This document shows, piece after piece, positions 50,961 through 57,602 of a stretch of DNA of 64,000 nucleotides. Position 1 is the stretch's first letter, and each line of letters begins with the position of its first letter. Origin of the DNA: Roseicyclus marinus (lineage in GTDB: Bacteria > Pseudomonadota > Alphaproteobacteria > Rhodobacterales > Rhodobacteraceae); assembly GCF_036322625.1 (NCBI RefSeq), contig NZ_AP027266.1, positions 809,001 to 873,000 on the forward strand. Direction: 5' to 3'. The position numbers and the translations under genes were made by a program. The notes under the pieces were generated by a model that was not told the DNA's origin, made no database searches, and worked only from the letters and a program-made list of their open reading frames with translations.

Positions 50961-52913
50961 TTACCCGGTCGGCCCCTCGTGCGGGTCGAAACCTGCGATC
51001 ACCACCTCCTTGGTCCGGCAATCGTCGCACATGGTCAAAAGCCGTTTGCGGGTGGCGCCATCCTCGCCGGTGAACATCCAGTGGCCCTCGAGCCGCTCCA
51101 TCACGCGGCGGATGGACGAACCGGTGCCGAACCCCTTGCCGCAGGAGGTGCAGCAGAAGGGTTCTTCTTCCTTGAGGATGCGCTTGGGGTTTGCCCATGC
51201 GGCGAAATCCATCTGGGGCGTGATGGAAATGGCCTCTTCGGGACAGGTCACCGTGCAGATCCCGCATTGCACGCAAGCGCTTTCGGTGAAGCGCAGCATC
51301 GGCTTGTCGGGGTTGTCGCCAAGCGCGCCTGTGGGGCAGGCCCCGACGCAGGCAAGGCAGAGCGTGCAGCTGTCGAGGTTGAGCGACACGGTGCCGAAGG
51401 GCGCGCCCTTGGGCAGGTCGATCCGCTCGGTCGGGCGGGGCGCGGTGCGGTTCAGCTCTTCCATCGCCAGCGTCAACAGCCCGCGCTTGTCCTCGGGCGG
51501 CAGGAAGGAGGAGCGGGTGGGGCGCAGCGGCTGGGCCGGATGCCACAGCGCGGTTTCGAGCGCGTCGGGATCATCGGTCTGGATCAGCGCGCAGGCCTGG
51601 GCGGCGTGGCCGGTCGCCTCGCAGATAGCGGCCATCAGGTCGAGCGTCGTGGCCAGCCCATCGAGCGGATGGGCTGGGCGATCCTTGGCCAGAACGCGCA
51701 CGCCGCCCGCGCCCCATGCCATGGCTGCGGCCATGATCTCGGGGCCGATCTGGCTCGGTTCATTCACCTGAACCGGGATGACATGGGCGGGCAGGCCGCG
51801 CCCGAAGCGCGCTGCCGCATCGATCAGGGGCGCGCCATGGACTTCGTCGTGGAAGAGGATCACGGGGGCGCTGCGCCCGCCCGCATCCACCCATGCCGCA
51901 AGGCCCGCGCGCAGGCGGTCGGCCAAGCTGCCCACGGCAGGCAGCGCATAGGAAGCAGCCCCCGTCGGGCAGGCCGCCGCGCATTGCCCGCAGCCCGCGC
52001 AGATCGCGGGGTCGATGGCCACGGTGTCGCCCGCAGGCAGGATCGCACCGGTGGGACACAGGTCGAGGCAGCGGGTGCAGCCGGTCTTGGTGTTGCGCGA
52101 ATGGGCGCAGAGACCCGCTTCGAAATCGATGTATTTGGGCTTGTCGAAGATGCCGACCATCTGGCCCGCCTCGGCCACCAGGGCTGCAACGGCTGCGGGG
52201 TCACGCGGATCGGCGCGCAGATAGCCCGGGCGCGTGTGGTGGAAGAGCGGCTGCCCCCCCGTCAGGTCCAGCACCAGATCGCAGCGCGACACCGCGCCAT
52301 CACGGGCCGGGCCGAAATCAAGCCTTGCGCGGGAGGACGGGGCGGGCGCGGCATAGGCATCGACCGTCAGTTCGAAGGCGCCCATATGCCCCTTGGCCCG
52401 CGCGATCCGGCCCTGAAGCACAGGCCATGTCGTCTGGCGTGGCGGCGCGACATCGGCGCCGGGCAAAAGAAGCACGGTCAGATCCAGCATGCCCGACAAT
52501 TGCCGTGCGGCGTCGATCGCCACCTCGTCGCGGCCCAGAACGAGGGCGATGCCGTTGCTTTCGAGGCTGACGGTTTCGAAGGAGGAGCCGGGCATTTCCG
52601 CCATGGCCAGAAGGGCCGCCATCTTGGGTGCGGCCTTGGCCCCGTCGTCCGACCAGCCTGCGGTTTCGCGGATATTGGCAAAGCGCAGGGTCCCTGCATA
52701 TCCCGCATCCTCGGCCACTTCGGAGAAGAGCGGCGCTTCTTGCGTGCAGGCGACCGTGATGGCGGCAAAGCTGCCGAGCGCCTGCCGGAAATTGTCGAGC
52801 TGGGCGCGACAAAGCTGGCTGGCCGGTTTGCCGGTTGCCCCCAACGTGTCGCCGTCGAGGGTCATGGTCGCTTCGCAGGTGCAGATCAGGCGGGTTTCAT
52901 TCTGGTCTTGCAT
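50961..52913 (-). CDS. 4Fe-4S dicluster-type protein, formate dehydrogenase associated
   Basis: 650 residues. Cys motifs form several clusters: CTRCLDLCPTGAI with CAGCGQCAAACPTGA in the middle, and CTLCLACVGACPTGAL with CVQCGICTVTCPEEAI near the C-terminus; a further CCTSCGKGFG and CDDCRTKE look like a zinc or iron site. The N-terminal region has single Cys residues in LICTCEATM and LCRAQ. It is likely soluble and electron-transferring or assembly-related. It lies between the cofactor genes and the accessory set on the opposite strand, its promoter facing the BirA-like gene. The partner is not known. Confidence 0.82.
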   Translation of the reverse strand: MQDQNETRLICTCEATMTLDGDTLGATGKPASQLCRAQLDNFRQALGSFAAITVACTQEAPLFSEVAEDAGYAGTLRFANIRETAGWSDDGAKAAPKMAALLAMAEMPGSSFETVSLESNGIALVLGRDEVAIDAARQLSGMLDLTVLLLPGADVAPPRQTTWPVLQGRIARAKGHMGAFELTVDAYAAPAPSSRARLDFGPARDGAVSRCDLVLDLTGGQPLFHHTRPGYLRADPRDPAAVAALVAEAGQMVGIFDKPKYIDFEAGLCAHSRNTKTGCTRCLDLCPTGAILPAGDTVAIDPAICAGCGQCAAACPTGAASYALPAVGSLADRLRAGLAAWVDAGGRSAPVILFHDEVHGAPLIDAAARFGRGLPAHVIPVQVNEPSQIGPEIMAAAMAWGAGGVRVLAKDRPAHPLDGLATTLDLMAAICEATGHAAQACALIQTDDPDALETALWHPAQPLRPTRSSFLPPEDKRGLLTLAMEELNRTAPRPTERIDLPKGAPFGTVSLNLDSCTLCLACVGACPTGALGDNPDKPMLRFTESACVQCGICTVTCPEEAISITPQMDFAAWANPKRILKEEEPFCCTSCGKGFGTGSSIRRVMERLEGHWMFTGEDGATRKRLLTMCDDCRTKEVVIAGFDPHEGPTG

Positions 52914-53005
52914 GGGGCTTTCGTCGGGCTTTCGGCTGGACTATCTGGATGTGCATCTAATCTGATCCGCGTGGGATGGGTAGCGGTCTCGGGAGGGAAA
53001 ATCGG

Positions 53006-53743
53006 ATGACAATGGTCCGGGAGGACAATCTTGCCGCGCCGAAGGTGGTTTTGCCGCCGCCATTCACCTTGCATCGCACCGAGGGGCGCGATGTGCTGGC
53101 CGAAACGGTCGCGCTTGCACCGTCCGAAGGGGCGGGGACACTGGTGCTGCACCAATCGCCGGGGCTTTTGGCTTTCGCGGTGGTTCTGGAACCCGAACAA
53201 GAACTGGTCGAGGCGCAGCTTGCGTTCCTGCTGGGGATGACGGCCGTGGGCGATGCGCTGGCAGCCCATTGCCCGCCTGACCGCTCGGTTCGGTTGAATT
53301 GGCCCGACGAGGTGCTCTTTGACGGGGCCCGCATCGGTGGCGGACGGTTTGCCATTGCGCCCGGCACCGCCGATGACGCCGTGCCCGACTGGATGGTCTT
53401 TGCCGCCGAACTGATCGCCGACCGCGACCATATCGCGGAGCCGGGTGCCTATCCCGACAGCACGTCGCTGTTGGAGGAAGGTTTCGATCCGGCCGAGGAT
53501 ATCGTGTCGACCTTCGCCTCCTACATGATGCTGTATTTCGACCGCTGGGCGCACGAAGGCTTTGCCGCCGTGTCGAACCGGTTCCTGATGCGCGTCGACC
53601 CGCCCCTGTTGCGCGGCGTGCGCCGGATCGAAGGGGACAGGATGCTGGAGATCACGCCGTCCGGCGGCGGACGCCGGATGGCCCCCTTGCGCGAGGCCTT
53701 GGCCGTTCAGGCATGGCGCGACGAGACGGGCCCCAGGCTGTGA
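53006..53743 (+). CDS. Biotin/lipoate ligase-like protein, catalytic residues absent
   Basis: 245 residues with the fold pattern of the BirA/LplA catalytic domain: QAQ-like helix (LVEAQLAFLLGMTAVGDALA), LNWPDEVLFDGARIGGG matching the KWPNDxxxxxxKLAG element, and a C-terminal helical end. The family's GRGRxGR loop reads EGAGTLVLHQ, the Lys of KWPN is Asn98 and the second Lys region is ARIGGG (108-113). So it looks unable to make biotinyl-AMP and may bind a different ligand. GGGAGGG lies before the ATG at 53006. It is the first gene of the accessory run before formate dehydrogenase. Confidence 0.75.
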   Translation: MTMVREDNLAAPKVVLPPPFTLHRTEGRDVLAETVALAPSEGAGTLVLHQSPGLLAFAVVLEPEQELVEAQLAFLLGMTAVGDALAAHCPPDRSVRLNWPDEVLFDGARIGGGRFAIAPGTADDAVPDWMVFAAELIADRDHIAEPGAYPDSTSLLEEGFDPAEDIVSTFASYMMLYFDRWAHEGFAAVSNRFLMRVDPPLLRGVRRIEGDRMLEITPSGGGRRMAPLREALAVQAWRDETGPRL

Positions 53744-54291
53744 CACGGCTGCCGCGCACGATCCGGCTGGACCCGTCGGACCGCCACATCTTTGCCCATG
53801 CCGCCGAACCCGGCGAATGGGCTGTGCCGGGCACCTTCCTGTTCTGGGGGCGCGCGCCGGACAGCCTGACCCGGAAGGAGGCGATCGCCTTTCGCTCGGG
53901 GTTTCTGGGCGTGGAGAGTTTCGGCCATTCGACGCTTGTCACCGTGCAGGAGGCCCGCCCCGAGGAGCGCGCCGCGATGGTCGAGGCGCTGGCGGATCAG
54001 CTGGTCGCGCAGCTTGGTGCGCCATCGCGCGACATCGCGCGGCCTGCTGCCGAACAGGAAGTGAGCCTGGCCGAAAGCCTGTGCGCCGATCACGGCATCG
54101 GAACGCTCATTGCGCTGCACCGCAAGCACGGCGAGGATGGCGAGATCCGCGAGCAGTTCCGCACCCTGCGCCCACGCGACGAAACGGCGTTCTCCGCCTC
54201 GCATCTGATGGGCCATGACCGGGCGTTTCAATTCTTCGAGGAAGAGACAGAGGATCACGTCGATCTGTTTCAGTTGAGGGGGCAGGACTGA
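53740..54291 (+). CDS. DUF6505-type accessory protein
   Basis: 183 residues, probably starting at GTG 53740, which overlaps the upstream stop; an ATG at 53713 is in frame. RTIRLDPSDRHIFAHAAEPGEWAVPGTFLF opens it (key part DRHIFAHAAEPGEWA), then WGRAPDSLTRKEAIAFRSGFLGVESFGHSTLVTV (key part FRSGFLGVESFG). No motif known to me points to an activity. It recurs in formate dehydrogenase clusters of Rhodobacterales and Rhizobiales to my recollection. The stop overlaps the next start (TGATG). Confidence 0.65.
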   Translation: MTRLPRTIRLDPSDRHIFAHAAEPGEWAVPGTFLFWGRAPDSLTRKEAIAFRSGFLGVESFGHSTLVTVQEARPEERAAMVEALADQLVAQLGAPSRDIARPAAEQEVSLAESLCADHGIGTLIALHRKHGEDGEIREQFRTLRPRDETAFSASHLMGHDRAFQFFEEETEDHVDLFQLRGQD

Positions 54292-55280
54292 TGCCGGAAT
54301 TCTGGGTCGCCTCGGGGCATCATCTGGCGCGGCTGGACCGTGCGGGGCGCATGGTTGTGACGGACGAGCTGTTGCTGGCCTGGCTGGCCCGCCCGGAAAT
54401 CGTGCCGCCGCCCGAAGCTTGCGCGACAGAGCGCGCCGTTCATGCGCGTCTCAGGGCCGCTCCGCGTTCTGCGGTGCCATCCCTTGAACTGGCCGCGATG
54501 AAGGATCCGGATGCGCGCGAGAACTGGCAGTTCTTCCTGACGCTGCGCGACCGTCTGCTGCAGGCGGGAACGATCGAGGAAGGCTATGCCGCGATCATGC
54601 GCGAGGGGCTGCGCCTGCCCGTCGTGTTCCTGTCGCAGCTCGTGCAGCTGATCTTGCGCAACGCGCTGGATGGATGCGACGACCCGCAGGTGTTGCGCGC
54701 CGCCGAATGCCTGTTCCGGCCGCAGCGGGCGCATGTGAAGGACGGCATGGTCCTGATGGCAGACGAAGAGCTTGTGGCGCTGTTCGAGGCGGATATGCAT
54801 GCATCCCCGCTCATGGCCATGTTCTCGGGCGGGATCGACAGTCTGGACGTGTTGGGGGGCGGCAACGAATGGACCTATTGGTCGCGGTCGGACGCCCATA
54901 CGATGATCTACAATTTCGGGGGTGATCCCGAGGCGCGGCGCGGGATGGCAAAGGCGCTGGAGGCCTTCATCCGGCATATGCTGGGGGTGGAGGTGAGCGT
55001 CTCGCCGCAGACGCGCGTCGACGACGTGGACCTGCGGTGGTATGTGGGTCTTGATCCGAACGGCACGGCCATTGGGGATGCGCTCTGGCATGGTCGCCCG
55101 CTCCCGGCCAGCCTGATCGGGGTGTTCCGGCTCGATTTCGCCGACCCGTCCAAGACGCGCGAAGATGTGGCGGGGCATCCGGTCTGGCTTTTGTTGGGCC
55201 TTGGGCAGGACGGGGCCGTGCGGATCAAGCCGCAGAACCTTCTGGCGGGCCTGCCATTGGCCGAACCGCATCTGCACTGA
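54291..55280 (+). CDS. DUF6352-type accessory protein
   Basis: 329 residues. MPEFWVASGHHLARLDRAGRMVVTDELLLAWLARPE is the conserved opening (key part FWVASGHHL), followed by helical stretches, ANECLFRPQR-like RAAECLFRPQRAHVKDG, and NEWTYWSRSDAHTMIYNF with a HMLGVEVSVSP region. I see no nucleotide- or metal-binding motif that I can name. It sits between the DUF6505 and DUF3305 genes with one-base overlap upstream, so it is part of the same translated set. Function unknown; a structural helper for formate dehydrogenase is an inference from context. Confidence 0.65.
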   Translation: MPEFWVASGHHLARLDRAGRMVVTDELLLAWLARPEIVPPPEACATERAVHARLRAAPRSAVPSLELAAMKDPDARENWQFFLTLRDRLLQAGTIEEGYAAIMREGLRLPVVFLSQLVQLILRNALDGCDDPQVLRAAECLFRPQRAHVKDGMVLMADEELVALFEADMHASPLMAMFSGGIDSLDVLGGGNEWTYWSRSDAHTMIYNFGGDPEARRGMAKALEAFIRHMLGVEVSVSPQTRVDDVDLRWYVGLDPNGTAIGDALWHGRPLPASLIGVFRLDFADPSKTREDVAGHPVWLLLGLGQDGAVRIKPQNLLAGLPLAEPHLH

Positions 55281-55295
55281 AACGGAGGGGATGAC

Positions 55296-55835
55296 ATGCC
55301 AAGGGAGATCATCCGCATCGGCGTGGTGGCGGAACGTCGACCGCCCGTGACCCGGTGGAGCACCGGGGAATTGCGGCCGCTTCTGGTTCTGCCGGTCGAA
55401 CCCGCGACGCCGCCGGGCACGTGCCTGGGTACCGATGGCGGGGTCGAGACCTGGTATCTGGGCGGGCGCGACATGGTGCTGTGGTCCGGGGATGCCGGTC
55501 ATCATCGCGACAACCTGATGTCGGGGCGTCCGTCCGTCTGGGTCGCCTTGCGCGGAACCGACCCGGCGCGGGCGGAGGTTCTGGCCGTCACGGTCGATCC
55601 CTACGAGGGCGAGGGGCTGGCCTCGGACCCCGAGCTGATCGTCGATGCGGTGCCGATGCCCGATCCTGTCGCGCGCGCGGTGGCGGCCTTTGCCGATCGG
55701 TATTTCGTCGAGATGCCCTTCAAGAAGCGCAAGCGCCTGCCGGTCGATCCGAATGCGGTCGCGGCGCGCGCGCCCCGCGTGCTGCAGCCCGAGGACAAAT
55801 GGGAGAATCGCAAGGGCCGGAGGTCGGACCCATGA
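55296..55835 (+). CDS. DUF3305 protein
   Basis: 179 residues. IIRIGVVAERRPPVTRWSTGELRPLLVLP at the start (key part VAERRPPVTRW) and MVLWSGDAGHHRDNLMSGRPSVWVAL (key part HRDNL) are DUF3305 features, and the C-terminal half is basic with FKKRKRLPVDPNAVAAR. GGAGGGGATGAC precedes the ATG. The stop overlaps the DUF3306 start (ATGA). The family is known mainly as a formate dehydrogenase neighbour. Confidence 0.75.
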   Translation: MPREIIRIGVVAERRPPVTRWSTGELRPLLVLPVEPATPPGTCLGTDGGVETWYLGGRDMVLWSGDAGHHRDNLMSGRPSVWVALRGTDPARAEVLAVTVDPYEGEGLASDPELIVDAVPMPDPVARAVAAFADRYFVEMPFKKRKRLPVDPNAVAARAPRVLQPEDKWENRKGRRSDP

Positions 55836-56503
55836 GCGGGGACGAGCCCGAGGGTTTCCTGGGCCGTTGGTCGCGCATCAAGCGGACCGCCGCCCGGTCG
55901 CAACAGGAGCCGGAGCCGGAACTCGAAGCTCTGCCCGATGCGGAGCCTGATGACGCCGAATCCCATCCGGACCCGGAGCCTGCGACCGAGCAAGCCCCTC
56001 CGACGTTGTCCGAAGAGGAATTGGCGGCATTGCCCCGGATCGAGGATCTGGTTCCCGGCAGCGACATCCGCCCCTTTCTGCGCCCCGGCGTTCCACGGTC
56101 GCTCAAGAACGCCGCCTTGCGCCGCATGTGGATGCTGACGCCCGTGATCCGCGATCATCAGGACCCGGCCGTCGACTATGCCTGGGATTGGAACACCCCC
56201 GGTGGGGTTCCCGGCGATGGCCTTGCCCCATCCCCGGAGCGCACGGCGCAGATGCTCAAATCGCTCCTGTCGCCGCAGCGGGATGAACCCGAGCCCGAGG
56301 CTGCCACACAAGCCGTGGCAGAAGCGGAGGACGCGCCGGAAACCGTCGATGAAAAGTCTCCCAAAGCCAAGATGATAGCGCCGACATCCGGTGCGCCGTC
56401 ATCGGTCGGGACCAGCGATGAAGAAGGGGCAAACGCGCCCGATTCTGTCGCTGAACCCGATCCACCTGTGCGCAGGCGTCATGGATCGGCACTGCCGGGA
56501 TAG
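55832..56503 (+). CDS. DUF3306 protein
   Basis: 223 residues. The N-terminal FLGRWSRIKRTA, an acidic Pro/Glu-rich stretch, and a conserved core LPRIEDLVPGSDIRPFLRPGVP, SLKNAALRRMWMLTPVIRDHQDPAVDYAWDWN (key part RRMWMLTPVIRDHQD) are DUF3306 signatures. The tail is long, acidic and disordered-looking. It is always beside DUF3305 in such clusters, as here. A physical partner of DUF3305 is inferred. It is followed by a 189-bp gap holding the next promoter. Confidence 0.77.
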   Translation: MSGDEPEGFLGRWSRIKRTAARSQQEPEPELEALPDAEPDDAESHPDPEPATEQAPPTLSEEELAALPRIEDLVPGSDIRPFLRPGVPRSLKNAALRRMWMLTPVIRDHQDPAVDYAWDWNTPGGVPGDGLAPSPERTAQMLKSLLSPQRDEPEPEAATQAVAEAEDAPETVDEKSPKAKMIAPTSGAPSSVGTSDEEGANAPDSVAEPDPPVRRRHGSALPG

Positions 56504-56581
56504 ATGTTTGCGGGCGGGGTCGGTCGCGCGCGGCCAAGCCTGTCTGCCTGGTCGGAAAAAACCGGACAGGGCAGCCGGAAA

Positions 56582-56599
56582 AAATGCATGCATTTGACA
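56582..56599 (+). promoter_or_regulatory. Palindrome AAATGCATGCATTT and TTGACA box upstream of the chaperone gene
   Basis: A perfect 14-bp palindrome at 56582-56595 overlaps TTGACA at 56594-56599, a good -35 match; a second TTGACC follows at 56608. No convincing -10 hexamer at standard spacing is visible. It lies about 100 bp before the TorD-type gene, in the only long gap in the island, so it is the likely control region for the enzyme operon. Confidence 0.45.
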
Positions 56600-56692
56600 A
56601 ATTTCGCTTGACCAAAGGCCTCCTCTGACGCTCCTCTAGGGTAGGGTACGCGACCGTATGCAATGGGCGCGTGTGGGAAGAGAACAGGACCT

Positions 56693-57298
56693 ATGGAAAC
56701 CAGCCAGCCGGGCAACCGGCCCGCTAGTGATGTGGAAAACGCAGCGCGAGGCGACATGTATCGCTTCGTTGCGACCCTGCTTGCTTCTGCGCCTTCTCAA
56801 GAGATTCTGGACGGAACCGCGGGTTTGGCGGGGGACGGAACCGCCCTTGGGCAGGCCGTGACGGCATTGGCGCATGCGGCGCGCGCGACTGACGCGGCAA
56901 AGGTGGAGCGGGAATTCTTCCAGCTTTTCATCGGCGTGGGGCGTGGCGAGCTGTTGCCCTATGCCAGTTTCTACCAGACCGGTTTCTTGAACGAGCGCCC
57001 GCTCGCCGAGGTCAGGGGCGACCTGTCCCGGCTGGGGATCGCGCGTGCCGAAGGGCGCTACGAGCCCGAAGATCATATCGCGCTTTTGTTCGAGGTGATG
57101 GGTGATCTCGCCTCGGGGACGCTGTCCGCACCGGACAAGGCTCAGTCGGAGTTCTTCGGGCGGCACATCGAACCTTGGGCCGCGCAATTCTTCGACGATC
57201 TGGCGATCGCGCCAAGTGCATCTTTCTACCGAGCAGTCGCCGAGGTTGGCCGATTGCTCGTGGATATCGAGGCGCGAGCCTTCTCGCTCGCCGCCTGA
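56693..57298 (+). CDS. TorD/DmsD-family chaperone for formate dehydrogenase
   Basis: 201 residues. The helical TorD/NarJ fold is recognisable: RGDMYRFVATLLASAPS, VEREFFQLFIGVGRGELLPYASFYQTGFLNERPLAEVRGDL (key part GELLPYASFYQTGFL) and EPEDHIALLFEVMGDLA. Such chaperones bind the Tat signal and guide cofactor loading of molybdo/tungsto-enzymes before export. The ATG at 56693 follows AGGACCT. It is the first gene of the run to fdhC. Confidence 0.85.
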   Translation: METSQPGNRPASDVENAARGDMYRFVATLLASAPSQEILDGTAGLAGDGTALGQAVTALAHAARATDAAKVEREFFQLFIGVGRGELLPYASFYQTGFLNERPLAEVRGDLSRLGIARAEGRYEPEDHIALLFEVMGDLASGTLSAPDKAQSEFFGRHIEPWAAQFFDDLAIAPSASFYRAVAEVGRLLVDIEARAFSLAA

Positions 57299-57386
57299 CG
57301 CAGGGACCGGCAAACGGTCTGACCACATGAACGAAACGACACTCGGACCGGCCAAGAGCCCGAACCGAAGCAGAAAGGGGATCGAC

Positions 57387-57602
57387 ATGACCAGCAAGAC
57401 ACCCACACCGATCAGCCGGCGTGCCTTTCTCGGGACAACGGCTGTCGGCGCAACCGCATCCGTTGCGCTCGGCACCGGATCGGCCCGTCCCGCGCTTGCG
57501 CAGGAAACTGGCGATGAGCGCACGCGCGGCCGCTACCAGGCGACCGAACATGTCGAAACCTACTACCGGACCAACCGCTACTATCCTCGGGGGACCAACT
57601 GA
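57387..57602 (+). CDS. Formate dehydrogenase region Tat-target small protein
   Basis: 71 residues. A twin-arginine signal, PISRRAFLGTTAVGATASVAL, ends near LAQE; the short mature part contains GRYQATEHVETYYRTNRYYPRG, matching the small family known by its position beside formate dehydrogenase. It may be an export partner or escort. AAAGGGG precedes the ATG at 57387; the ATG at 57327 is in frame but weaker. Its stop overlaps the fdhA start (TGATG). Confidence 0.8.
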   Translation: MTSKTPTPISRRAFLGTTAVGATASVALGTGSARPALAQETGDERTRGRYQATEHVETYYRTNRYYPRGTN

